Positions 24,263 through 36,739 of a DNA stretch of 64,000 bases are shown here, piece after piece. The first letter of the stretch is position 1; the number at the start of each line of letters is the position of its first letter. The stretch lies in NCBI GenBank assembly GCA_037074705.1, contig CM073590.1, forward strand, positions 212,332,746 through 212,396,745. Direction: 5' to 3'. The position numbers and the translations under genes are program-made. Source of the DNA: Zhengitettix transpicula (lineage: Eukaryota > Arthropoda > Insecta > Orthoptera > Tetrigidae). The notes beneath the pieces are model-generated. The model was given only the letters and a program-made list of their open reading frames with translations, was not told the origin of the DNA and did not search any database.

Positions 24263-24825
24263 GAGTAGCGTCTACGAGGGTTATTCTCTCGCAGGCAGTA
24301 CCTGCGAGGGATGTTCTCTCGCAGGCAGAACCTTTTAGGAGAGACACGAAGGGGCTACCTTTGGGGATGCCTTTTCCTCTCCGTTTTTGAACTAAGGTTC
24401 CCAAAAGCCGAGGCACCTCGGCCTGTTCTCAGAGGTGTATGTTCCCGGGTCACAGACCTTGGGAATACGGTAAGAGATGTCCGCTACTCACATTAGAATA
24501 GTCGGCCAGCTGCCTCCTAAACTGGTCGAGGCACGGAGAAGGAAATGCTGCGTCCCCACAGCAAACTCCTCTCCCGCTATCGGAAGGACGTGGGACAAGT
24601 ACCCAATGCCCGACCTACCTGATGCAGGTTTTTCTAGGGTTTTCCCTGCATTTATTTAGGCGAATGCCGGGTAGGATCCTTAAACTATAGCCCGGGGGCC
24701 CTAGTTAACCCTTGGCTACCTTCCTCTACCCTTCCGCATCCCCCCTTTCAAATCCCTTCCTATGCTATTAAAGGGGAGTTGCCCAACGTGGATTACCCTC
24801 ATGTAGCCTGTTGCCTTTAAATAAT
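24263..24825 (+). repeat. RetA copy 4, full length with 14-bp target duplication
   Basis: AATAATTATCAGAG occurs at 24249-24262 and again at 24826-24839, flanking a complete copy. The copy starts with two hairpin units (24268-24330), carries all internal blocks and ends in an A-rich tail. A variable-length TSD plus an A tail is the signature of LINE-mediated retroposition. This is the best reference copy. Confidence 0.88.
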
Positions 24826-24835
24826 AATAATTATC

Positions 24836-25280
24836 AGAGAGCTCTGGAGGAGGCTACCTTTGGGGATACCTTCACTTCTCTCTGTTTTTTTTATCTACGT
24901 TTCCCACATGACGAGGCACCTCGGCCTGTTTTAAGAGGTGTATGCCGGGGTCGCATACGGTAAGAGTTGTCCACTATTCCTATTGGAATAGTTGGCTAGC
25001 TGCCTCCTAAACTGCGAGGGGAAAGCTGTGACCCCACAGGAAACCCCTCTACCGCCATCGGAAGGGCGTAAGACAAGTATCAAATGCAGGTTATCCAAGG
25101 GTTTTCCCTGCATCACTTTTAGTCGAATTGCCGGGTAGGATTCTTAAACCATAGTTCGGGGGCACCAGTTAGTCCTTGGCTATTTTACTCTACCTTTCCG
25201 CATCCCGCCTTTCACTCCCTTTCCTATGCTATAAGAGGAGAGTTGCCACTATGTGGATTACTCATACATAACCTGTCTAC
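24836..25280 (+). repeat. RetA copy 5, diverged subfamily
   Basis: The head is different (GAGCTCTGGAGGAGGCTACC) and shared with copies 7 and 8, with no hairpin array. Internal blocks are recognisable but diverged, with deletions around GTCGAGGCACGG. Confidence 0.8.
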
Positions 25281-25382
25281 ACCTTTTTCTTTTTCATAAT
25301 TATTTCCAGTCTGTCACCAAGGTTAAAGTTCTTAAAATTAAAAAAAACGTAAAATATATAATAATAATTAAACTATCAGAAT

Positions 25383-25460
25383 GGAAAAATGTCGACCGGA
25401 CCAGGAAACGAACCCGGGACCACCCGCTTTCAGGGCCGACATTTTTCCATCCTGAAAGTT
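25383..25460 (-). repeat. tRNA-like SINE fragment with foldback ends
   Basis: On the - strand CCCGGGTTCGTTTCCTGG resembles a Pol III B box (GGTTCGANNCC). The outer ends are reverse complements (CAGAATGGAAAAATGTCG against CGACATTTTTCCATCCTG), so the 78 bp can fold back. The GACATTTTTCCATCCTGA end recurs in the copy at 25.65 kb. Confidence 0.55.
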
Positions 25461-25649
25461 AAATTTAATTTAACTATATCGTTTACGGCTTATAGACTAT
25501 GAAAAACATTCTCTGTATATTCTTCAATTAAAAATTCTAAGAAATAACCTATAATATACAAAACATATAAAATCCGTTCATCATTTGAGGTCCTAAAATT
25601 TAGGGCATGATAAAAAATGGTAGGGAGCCTGCATCAGGTCTAATGGATG

Positions 25650-25790
25650 GGGGAATATGGAGTCAACAAGGATTATTTCAGATGACTGAGCGTCCGCCCG
25701 GAAAGTGGGACGTCCCAGCTTCGATCCTGTCTGGTTGACATTTTTCCATCCTGATACTTTAATTCAATTTAACCGTAGACTATACGATTT
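25650..25790 (+). repeat. tRNA-like SINE, second copy
   Basis: GAGCGTCCGCCCGGAAAGTG and AGCTTCGATCCTG look like a tRNA anticodon/T-arm with a B box. They are followed by GACATTTTTCCATCCTGA and TTTAATTCAATTTAAC, as in the copy at 25.4 kb. Confidence 0.55.
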
Positions 25791-28700
25791 GTAGCATGTG
25801 AAAATCTTTCTCTCTGTACTCAATATTAGACCATATATTTTTCTGGTTTAAAACTAACTTCCTAATGTTGCTTTTAACCTAGTATTCTCATTTCTAAACA
25901 ATCTTTCATGAACGTCCGGTGTTTCGTTCTAATTGTCGTCGACCTGAAAAATTCTTCACCGATTTGCCTGTCTATGAATTGTAAACAATAGAAACAGTTT
26001 AATTCTCACTCTTACAACCTGCTACGTAGTCTTTCTTAAAATTTCGTACTCCCTTCCGACTCATTTATGCAATTTTCATGCTTTTATATATTTTCTTAGA
26101 CTATTACGGGTATTAAGAATGTTTTTATAAATGTTGAGAAAACTTGATTTTTTATTAGCACACAAATAACGATACATAAAAAATAATTTGAAAATTATCT
26201 GTCTATATAATTAGGAATGGCCATATAAGTCTGACTTATTTTTGTCGTCATTCAGTCCTATACATACACAACAAATTTAAAATATAAGTTTTGGAAATAT
26301 TTATTAATGTTGAAGCAGAATTTTAATTACATATAATTAATGTTGTATATTTAACTGGATTTTCTAGTTCGGTACATCCAAATGTAGGTAATTTAACATT
26401 TAGTTTGAAAGTTCTTTATTTGTCATTACCTGAAGGTGTCGTATATTTTAGGACGAATCGTCGTTTATATAATAAATTTTCATATGAAGAAATTTTAACT
26501 TGACACTTTCAGTGTCCCAGAAGCTAATATGCAATATAACTACAATATGTAGATTTGTTTTTGACTAACAATTGTCGATGTTATTTTCTAGTGAAATGTA
26601 ATAATTCGCCGTATTCTCTGTTGCACCTAATGAAGGATTGAAATGAAAAATGAAGAACATTTACATTGTCTGAACATTCGTTTACGATTAATTGTAAAAC
26701 ACAATTGTTTTAATCTGTAATTATCATATTCGTATTAAAAATATTCTTGCTTCTGAAATAAAATAATTGAGAGTTTTAAAAAAGTTCCGTTTTTACATCT
26801 CCCACTACTTTAATGAGTTTATAATCCATAAATGTTGGCAATCAACACACGGCGTACGATGTCTTTTTTTAATATAACCAAAAGAAATTGTTGGGCCTAA
26901 TTGATTTCGCGTCAACGAATTTCAAACGCTGAAATTTTAATTAATCCCTCGACGCAATTAATTGAAAAATATTCCAATATTATTGACTCTTTAATTTGGT
27001 GTTTCGTTCAATTTCTTTCTCCAGACTGATACAACATTAAAGTTACTTCTGTTTTTCTATGTAAAAGCACTAGATTACATTATCGTCAAGTAACAGGTTA
27101 TTCTAAGCTTTATTTAATGACTATTTTATGAGTTGATAAAGTGTATATTGTTTTAGTTGCCAAGTGGTATCTAAAATAGTATAAGTTTAGTAAAGCAAAC
27201 AACGAAGTAGTTTGGTATATAACAGAGGAAGAGTAAAACACTGGTTCTCTGGTTTTTTACTTTCTCTATACTGAATAACTTTTAATTTCGGCGTAATCTC
27301 TTTTATTGTAGAAGAAAAACAACAATATCATCTCAGGAAGAACGTTCTGGTCCTACGGCGATCTTCTTTCCTGCGTAGAATCTGTAGATGACCTTTTTCA
27401 CGGATGGAATTTAGCGATGTGTGCCATATAACCGGTTCGTTCATTTATGATTCACAGAGGTTCTCACCACGACCTTAAGATGATTTACACTGTACTGACT
27501 TGAAATTTAAATATATAAACGGGTAAATAAATTCTCAGCTTTAGGTTTAGCACATCCAAAGACCTCGCGTGTTGTGATGTATTTTACGTTGCTGTATTGG
27601 AGGTCGTATTGATAATATTTTTTTTAGCTTTCCTTCTTTTTTACAGCCGCTTACGTGAACAACGTTTATTATATATGGATCCTTATCAAATATGGATCCT
27701 TGACTGTTATGATGAATTTATTTTCCATCCATTAATTTCTTACATTGCTGAGTGATGTGTGAATTGTTTTGAAGTATAAAGCAACCGCTTCACGAAGTAT
27801 CAGGTGGAAACGATGGATCATCTCTCGGGTTTCCATCAGGGTTGCGTGTTTTACAAACGTCGTTTCAGTGACGTTTCCCGACGGAAGGCAGACGCAGAAT
27901 GTAGACGATAAATCGTGTTTAATAAACGCAATCCGGATGGCCCCCCCAAGATTTTCTACGATGACTTCACAGGGATAATCCTCGTGGTTTATCAGGTGAA
28001 TTCGTCTACACAACACAGCTTTCGACGCTTAACGACACAGATCTACGTATTAAATGCAATGGCAGAGGCCAGGTAATTGGTCTGGGAAGGAAAGTACCAC
28101 TTACGAGAACCTGACGGCATGGCCATGGCTGTCCTCCAGACTGGAGAAAGCTGCCTGGCTACGCATTATACGACTCTACACAACACAGCTTCATTCAATT
28201 TGGGACACGGGAGCGTGTGCTGCTATCTGTTGGCTCAATTTATAATCCAACCTAACTCCTCTCCGATCTGCAAATCATCAGCAGTGTCACAGTGCCGAGT
28301 TGTATCAGAAATAGCGAATCAGCTGTTCCTAGGTCAGGAGCTGATTAAGTTGCAAAGCCACGCTCGAACCGAGAGAAAAGGCTTTTCAAATAAATGTGTA
28401 TACTAATTTTCAGATACGTAACGTAGTTCTGGTGCCCCCGGCAAATTCCTGCTGATCCGATTCTTAAACATTTTCCAGAAATATATATTTGAAGTTGTGA
28501 ATGATATTTTGTGTTGATAATGTCCCTCTATTTATATTAATGATTCGACTGGCGTTCTGTAGCTTTTTTTATGAGAATATTGAAGATGAAGACATAGGAA
28601 TAACTTGTTGTCTAATAACAGAAGCAACAAGACTGGTGGGAGAAGTGAGATGGCCGTAGTACTCACCGTTCTGGTTCTCTTGTAAGCAATAACTCTCAGG

Positions 28701-30724
28701 ACAGTAGAGACTACTCGTAGGAAATAAAATCAACTTCACTCCAATTGGGATCAATTTTCCTTTTATAACGTAACGAATCGAACCTTATCAGCGATCATTG
28801 CCGTGAGGTGTGGTCTGTTATAAGTGGATGGGGGTGATCCGCGTCGTTGATTTCGTTGGCCAATAGTTTTCAAGTGATTAAAGGAAGCTACCGAGACTTC
28901 AAGAACAAAAGTGTCAACATGTACAAGCAGATGACGCTTCATAACTAGTTGAGAAATTATAGAAGATTATCTCTTATCACTGCAGAGGACACCTGAGAAT
29001 CTAATTCCAAGAAAACGTTTTGACACGCAAAGAAACTGGCATAAAAACACTATTTAGTCTATATATTAAATTCGTAGTGGGGTAATGAACTCCGATTGTT
29101 CACGACGTTACACAAGGCCAACTAGATCCATGGCGGAAAACGGTTCTTGAACAGATCTCGAACATTTTGAAGAGGAGAAGTAGATTCTCAGAGGTCTAGA
29201 AACTGACTCTTTGCCTCTTATGTCAAAATATGGAATGACGGCTAGGCTCGAGTTTACGCTTGACAAAATTTTAAGAAATATTTTACTGTCACTCAGAGAT
29301 ATTCGTGAGCAACATAGAAACGCATAAACGATTCCATTGTTGAGGAAATTTGGGGCTGCTTCCGACGTGAACATAAGTGAAGCCTTTACAAAAAAAAGAA
29401 ACTGGCCTTTATTAAAAGATAAAAACATTAAACTCACTTGAAATACAAGAAAACGGTCAATCCGTCGACGGCGCTGCGGTGCCCAGGCATGAAAGTGAAT
29501 CATCAGCTAGGTTGTGGAAGTGACTAAAAAATTAATATCTATTTCTGTCTAATAGATTTTTCCAATTTGCTTGAAGAGATAATTTTTCGTATGCCAGTAA
29601 TGAAAAACAGGGAAATTGAACGATTCTTAATTCTGTGTTCCGGCACCGCGAAAATCTTAGAGGCAACAGTAGATGGCATTTTCACTGGAAAATATAATCT
29701 TTATGGTCTTACAATTTCTCTTCAATTGTTTTCATGAACATCGCTGATAAGCCAATAATCACATTCTTCCTGAGCTTGGGATATCAGAATTTTTTGAAGG
29801 TGGATATTTTTTAAGGTAACGTAACTGTGGTAAAAAAATTAGAATTCAGTTGTCAACAAAAAAACATTCGTAAACTACAATAGACCATGAGATTTTGATA
29901 TTATATGAATACTCTGGTATTTTGAATCTCGTCCTTGGAGGGTTTTACATTCTATTCAAAACTCTCACCTAAATACAAGTTCAGCAATGATTACTGATAT
30001 TTGCATAGAAAACTGAAACAAGTCTAACGGGAGTCATTTCAAACTGAAGGCAGTCCTCAAAGCCCATAGTTATTTATAATAATAACTAGTCGTATGTTTC
30101 GCTTCACGGCAAAGTTCAGCACGACTGCACAGTGTTTTGCTGTCGCAGGAGCTATTGTTTCCTGAAGATACAGAACAAGGTCACTACTACTGATCACAAA
30201 GTAGTGTCCGTTGTTCTGGACTAGAAATACACGACAAAAATATACTGGTGCCTAATTATTGACACTTACTAATTATGTGGTTCAATCAACGGGAAAACAA
30301 TAATTACGATCATCTAATCGAGAGTGGATTTCTCCGATAACATCAGAAGTAGCGTCGATGGTGAAACTTTAGATCAGAACACTTATCTTCCTAGAAATGA
30401 TGTACTACAAGTGTCTTACTGAACGATAATTTCCTACAAGCAGATACTTGGAAGATAGTTAACAGATATGCAAAAGAAAAAAATGCGAATCTTTTTCGAT
30501 CGAGAATTACTTGGTAATTACGGAAAGAAATTTTATAAATCGTCTTCTACTGAACGAGGGCTTTATTTGTAATAACGGTAAGTAAATTTTTACATTACCT
30601 GAAATTGAACTCAGGATTTAAATTTATCTATATCTTGTTTTATTCCTCAGTAGGAAAGTCAAGTCGTAATTGGATCTCACAATAATATTCTAGCTACTAA
30701 CAACAATAAAATTTAATATTATTG
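25791..30724. other. Long stretch without recognisable genes
   Basis: Open frames at 27732-28016 (-), 28054-28406 (+) and 29108-29503 (-) have no homology I recognise and no clear splice sites. There is a minor local duplication of TATGGATCCTT near 27675 and of TCTACACAACACAGCTT near 28000 and 28170. Confidence 0.45.
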
Positions 30725-30868
30725 GACAATTTATAAATTAATATAATTATTTATGGCCAATTAAGTCAGAAAAAACTATTAAATGAGGTGACTGATAAAA
30801 TAAATTTACAAAGGAAAATTTAAGTAAACTGAACGTTTCATCTCGACATTTGGGAACTCTTCAAGTGT
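30725..30868 (-). repeat. Degraded member of the GAAACG-motif repeat
   Basis: GGCCAATTAAGTCAGAAAAA at about 30756 matches an arm of the palindrome at 50.56 kb (GCCAATTTTAAGTCAGAAAA). A - strand motif, TTGAAGAG...ATGAAACGTTC, follows at 30831-30866. Confidence 0.5.
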
Positions 30869-32235
30869 TAAAAATAAGAAACAACTATGTTGTAAAAAAT
30901 TTGTAACTTCCAGATATATATATAAAAGTGAAACACGTTTAAAACTCCTTCCAAATTACATAATTAACGACAGAATGCTGAATTTAAGAATCGTGAACAT
31001 AATTTTAACCTTCCTACAACAACGTCCAGGAACGAAAATCAATGTATTATGTTTCTGACCTGGGCTTTCTTTCACACTCAGAAAGATACATTTCGTGGAT
31101 GTGACCAGGAACATTATGCTAAGTACGGCCAGAAAAAATCACGAAAAAAATGCAGGAGAGAAGAGAACTTACCTCTTGATCTTCCGGGATCTGGTCTCTA
31201 TGTGGTTTGCCAAGGTCCTTTCCCCGTCTCGCTTCCATGTGCAGGGTCAAATTAAAACTCCCCACTCTTTCCGTAACGCTCTATTTCTAGGTATAAATAC
31301 TTATTGTTTCCGTTGTTAAATACTTTTCCCGGATGCACACAGCCGTTGTCAGTGATAAGCGCAGCCCGCGATAGCGTTCCAAAGAAACGGGTCCACCTCT
31401 GAGAGGACATTGGTCTCTCAATAAACCTTAAAGCAATGCAATTTTTTGATTATTTTCTGTAGGAACTGTTTTTACTCTTGAAAACTACACACGTGCAACG
31501 AATCTGGAGTTGAGAAGTTCCGAAAATTGCCAACCAGCGGCCTTGGTCCACTGGGTGTGGCTGTTTTCCACGTAAAGTACAGACACGTATCGTTAACAAG
31601 CCAAGGTACGAGATGGACGCAAACCGTTCCTCGATGGGACTTGTGACTTCTGGTTGTACGCGTTATTAATTCATTTAATTCGTCAAAACATTATTCTTAC
31701 CGATTCTTGATGGTGATCTCGTCGTACTCATCACCAAAATAAATCTTAACAAGTTTTACTAACATTAAATGATTTTGCAAAAGAGCAAATCGAGTAGCTC
31801 AAGTTCCGGAACCATCAATGAATCAGTTATAAACTTTTAATCACAAATTAAGTTTTGCGGATAGGGTAGCGAGAAATAAAGTTAGTGGAGGGTCTCGTTA
31901 ATCTTCTAAATGAGAATGTCTGAAAAGAAAATTGTCGGCAGGATACTGATTCTATAATGCTATTTTGAGTACTGAGAATAGGAGAGACCCTTTGAGAAAA
32001 ATTAGAGGTTCGTATTGTAGGAAAGCTTGTAGCGGCGGTGAAGTTCGTCATTATAACGATATCAGATTTGACTACGGAATTGGCACAGCTGCATCCAGAA
32101 TTACTTTTCTAGCAAAGAGGAAATAGTTAAATATTAGAGGAATAAGAAAGCAGCGAAGCTCACTGAGTATTTGATTACTATTACGGTAATAATGATAATG
32201 AATAGGAAAGTTGGTCATACAAAAAAGTGATAATA
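30869..32235. other. No recognisable feature
   Basis: Two overlapping frames at 31049-31319 (+) have no homology that I recognise. A moderately GC-richer patch lies around 31340-31420. Confidence 0.4.
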
Positions 32236-32655
32236 TAAATACCACACAACGTTACTGGGATCCTTGTCCCTTTCCTCAGGTTGAAGAAGAACCTAGAGCG
32301 ATGCAACTGCACTTATCAGTTGACAAAACTCAAAAGCGACGAAAACACAACGACAATGGGAGCGCCGAAGTTGGCGTAACAGTAAGGGAGCAACGACAAT
32401 GGGAACACAGAAGGTTTAGAGTAATAATAAGGGATCATAGCAATTATTGAGTTTCATAGTGTCTGTTTGTACATTGATAGCTGTGTTGTTTGCTTTAATG
32501 TGAAGCATCTCTGAAATGAGTCTTGAAATTGTACCTGGTGTCAATGTATAAAATCTTAGCATTTTTTCCAATCAAATATATGTTTAGAATTGATTAAATG
32601 TTTGGATACTACAAATTGTTTATTAATGGGAATTTTGATATGGGATTTTAATCAA
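32236..32655 (-). pseudogene. Penelope-like relic 2: GIY-YIG C-terminus and 3' tail
   Basis: The - strand from about 32640 to 32455 matches the C-terminal part of the first relic (NAKIL.IDTRYN, then FRDASH-type sequence in the shifted frame). The tail follows, with two direct copies of a unit of about 45 bp beginning CAACGACAATGGGA (as read on the + strand, 32347 and 32391). It then ends in a hammerhead-like motif at 32241-32281 (CTGAGGAA, stem GGGA/TCCC, then AGTAACG). This ties that motif to a Penelope-like 3' end. Confidence 0.7.
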
Positions 32656-32662
32656 GTAGTAA

Positions 32663-32746
32663 AAGCTATTTCTCTTGCTGTAATTGTAATTCCTGCTACA
32701 TAGGGCAAACAAAACGTTACCTTAATACACATATCAAGGAAAATAT
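32663..32746 (+). pseudogene. Penelope-like GIY-YIG fragment, opposite orientation
   Basis: Bases match 150-215 of the first relic almost exactly (TAATTGTAATTCCTGCTACA then TAGGGCAAACAAAACGTTAC). They carry the CYIGQTKR core. It is arranged back to back with the - strand fragment that ends at 32655. Confidence 0.75.
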
Positions 32747-32759
32747 ATATGTAATATCC

Positions 32760-34460
32760 TTCAAATGGCTTGCAACTGACATTAATAGCAATCACAGAAA
32801 TTGAAATTGAGAGGAAATATATTACGAGGACAATTATTCTCTTATTTCCGGAAAATAATTCCCCATTATATTTTTATTTAATTTTATTTCGACGATTGAT
32901 TTAGTCAAGATTTACATGTGAAATTTACTATAGAATAAGGTCTATTTAAGTTCACAAATAAAAAATATCTTTATTCAATCATCGTCAGATTATTCAATTC
33001 AATGGAATTATTAAACACAAATGTATTTGATGCATGAAATTGATTTCTTTCGGCCTCTATGTTATTACAGATGATTATGGTTGATTTAACCGAAAGCTCT
33101 TGAATTGAATGATTCAACTATTGTATAAATATGTTTTATTTTGTGGACTTAAGTAGGTCTTACTTGATTCTTGATCATTAAAAAGTTTTAAGTTTAAGAA
33201 TTAAGTAAAATTAATATTTATAATAATATTTTGAGAAGATGGACTGTACTGTGCATGCAACGCCATCTCAAGAAAATAGAATATATATGAAAAGTATAGG
33301 CTAGAAGAGAAGTAGTTCGATGTATGTCTTACCAGAGAGCCTGAAGCAGAGTAACGGCGAATTCTGCACGTTGAGAGAAAGTTCATGAGACGTGAAAGCG
33401 TGTACTGTACATAATTACGAGGCTCATTAATCGTAGTTCTTAATCTATTTCACGTCTAGCTCCGAGAATTGTTATAATATATATATGCAGTTTTCTTCGT
33501 CCTAATCGTATATTTTAAGTGTAACCGGTCAAGCAGAGTTTTTTTTCCAAGATCACTTTGTCTCTTGTGACACTCTTAATTTAGATTTTCCAGCATTTCT
33601 CTTTTTTTATCTGTTTAAAGATCGAAACCACGTTCAGCGTTCATAAAGTAAAAACCCGGATAAACATTTCCAGGGAACGATCATTTTATTTAATTCTATG
33701 GAAAATTATTATTTAATGTTCCCGTTAAATTTTAATTTTTAATTCTTACGTAAATTACAGCAATTTCTTTAAAGGAATTTCGCATGTACTGTCTGAAGAC
33801 GATCGGAGTTCTATTCCTGTCCAAACTTCTATCTTTTAATTTTTATTTTAATTAACAACTTGAACAAAAATTTTATATGACAAAAAATTGACAGTATTTT
33901 TATAATTTCAACAACTACAATCAATTTTTAAGACATATTTATAGTCTAATTAAATAAATTCCCCCATATTTTTGTAAAAGTCGCAGGAAATAAAAAGTTA
34001 TAGTACTTGAAAAACCATTTATTATGTCGAAGAACCTTAGGACAATGTCATAACAAACTTCATTTTCCAAAACAATTAGTGTAAAATTATTTAAGGTCAA
34101 TTTTATCCGTTCCAATAATTTTTATTCTGGACGTACGGAGGGTATTTATTAATACATACAGGAAATACTGAATATATTCAAATAGATCATTGTCCGAGAA
34201 CTGGAATTTAACATAAATTGTTTTGGAAAATGAAGTTGAGGATGAAATTTCTGAAAGCTTCTCAGATAAAATAAATGATTTAAAAATTATAAAATTATAT
34301 TTCCTACCATTGATATAATAAATATGGGGCAATTAAATTATTAATTTTTAATCAATAAACAGGAAAATACTGTACGATTTTATTTTTATTTTAGATGAAT
34401 ATAAATTTTAAAAATTAACGACCGTTTCAGAAAATTTAAAATATTTATTTTAATACTTTA
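32760..34460. other. No recognisable feature
   Basis: AT-rich sequence. The frames at 33201-33386 and 34087-34332 (-) have no support. Confidence 0.45.
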
Positions 34461-34740
34461 ACGACGTTTCAGTACGTTTTTGTACTTTCATTAGGTTTCA
34501 ATAAAGTTCAACAAGTTACTACGGTAGCAATTCTGTTTCAAACAATATTTCAAATCACAGATTAACAGTATATGTTTCTTCTTATTCATCTATTATAATA
34601 TGGAAATTAAAATCAGAAAATTTAATAATGAATGTTACCAATTAGAAAGTAAGTATGAACCCATTTTTTACTATATTTACAAAAAAGTAAACTTTATTGA
34701 AATCTGATGAAAGAAAAAAACGGACCGAAATGTTGTTATA
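34461..34740. repeat. Inverted pair of GAAACG motifs
   Basis: On - at 34461-34497: CTAATGAA, stem AGTAC/GTACT, GAAACGTCG. On + at 34703-34740: CTGATGAA, a degraded stem, CCGAAATG. About 200 bp lie between. Confidence 0.6.
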
Positions 34741-36739
34741 GTGTTAAATAAAATATTTTAAATTCTCTGAAAAGCTCGTTAATTATTTAAATTTATATTA
34801 ACAAAAAGACGAAAATAAAAATATTATTTAGATGAATATACCCGACAACGTTGCAAAGCTACCACTCTGTTTATAAAATACAAACAAATCTATTGCGACT
34901 ATAAAATTGCTTTTTTCTTTTTAATATCATTTTTGTTTACTATCCTTTTCGCCAGTAAATTAAATGCGCGAAATACGTCAGACAGTAAATTTAAAGGACA
35001 GATCTAATAGCATATTCTCGATTTATCAACCGGGTCAATTTTTTAATAAAACACAACATTCATCTCGATGAATTTCGTCGATACCTTGGGTTTTTAAATA
35101 AACAAATCGACCCGATTTATAAACCGAGAATCTTTTATTAAATCAACAGACGGTGAAAGCCCTCATTATCAGATTAATCTATCTTTCTCTTTTTATATAA
35201 ATAAAAAAATTATGGGGATATGTACAAAATTGATTATGATGGATCCACAGTGTTATTTCGCACTGCCTTTAAATATATTAAAACCTTACGAAAAAACTGC
35301 ACAAGTTGCGAATACAGTTCTATTAATTTACATATACGTAATTGTTATTAAAGTGCATATATAAACCGATGTTTTGGAAATTTTACGAGGAAAACCATCA
35401 GAGGATAAAATAAACAGTCACAACACTTGTTTGCATGTTGAAGATATGGATAATAAAGGAATATGTGGGCCGTGCTCAACCCACAAAGTTTACGTAGACC
35501 TTCAGGATTAGAAGGACGTAGTAGGTTGTAAAAAATGCCATGAAACTCTGAATATTAACTTTCATTTTACAAGAGCCAAGGTGCCCAAAATTACAAGATA
35601 CGAATTTGTAAATTGGTAAATAAAGCAAACATTTAAAATAGACCCATTTTAATACGTCGATCCTAAGGGTGTATATGTTACACACAGTTTGCACTTTCTA
35701 CTGAAGGCTGAGTTATGATTTAGCAAATTTGCGCTACAATAATAATGTTGTCATATTCCGCAGGTCCAGTACAGAGGTCAAGCTTCAAGGATACGGAATG
35801 GGTCAGGGCATATTGGAAGGATTATACACGTATATGTTTCAGATATCTGTATGAGTAATCGCACACGTATCCTCACAGTTACGAGTTAAATGGTAACAAA
35901 CTGAGTTCATTGCGTGAAATAATGCAACTATTTAAAATACATTTGTTTTCATAAACAGCGAAGAAAATCCCCTTAATAATAACGTGTTGTATAACAACGT
36001 TTGTGAATGTGTGAAATTTTAAATGAAACTTGATTTAAGGCAGATATGATTAGATGTGTTTCTGTTCATTGTCGTTACTTGATATCATCATACATATCAG
36101 AATCATGCCCATGCGATGCGTCCATTGCAAACAAATAAATTACACTCGATTTCTTAACAATTAACATTCATTAAAAATATTTTCATTCAAAGATGCGGTT
36201 ATTAGTTAAGATTTGTTGAATGGTTTGAGAGAGAAAAACTCAGCTAGTATCGAATTGCGGGGTGGCGGCGTCTCTACCCTGGAGGGATAGATGTAAAATT
36301 TACACTTCACAACAAACAGGAACAAGTGGAAAGTACAACTATAATAATGACATCGTTCAATGGTCTACGAGGTCGAGAGCAATATCACATGATACGAAAA
36401 TAGTCCCTACCCCTGTAGAAGAGTAAGTGAGAAAGTCTCCGTAAACTAAAGGTACTGAGAGAAATCCAGGAAAGGCCTGTGCGAAGTGAGAATGAAACGA
36501 CTTCTTTCCTGGAAAATCAGAACCTAGTGAATAAGGACGGAAGGCAAATGACTGTGGTACTTCTCATAAATACGTTGTTTAAATCAAATATCCGGGTGGT
36601 TAATGATAAAATCATTTAAATGAGACGGAGCTGGTGAACGAATAATTGACTGGATTATTGGGTAAAGAGAAACGTCACTTCAAGTACATTTATAAAGACT
36701 GTTACGAAAATGTCAAACTATATCTGCGTTCCAAACTGA
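34741..36739. other. No recognisable gene
   Basis: AT-rich sequence becoming somewhat GC-richer after 36.2 kb. The last part may be the unrecognised 5' portion of the LINE relic that follows. Confidence 0.4.

Noticed and set aside
29108..29503. 131-codon - strand frame as a gene
   Set aside because: No homology, no splice context, and composition like its surroundings.
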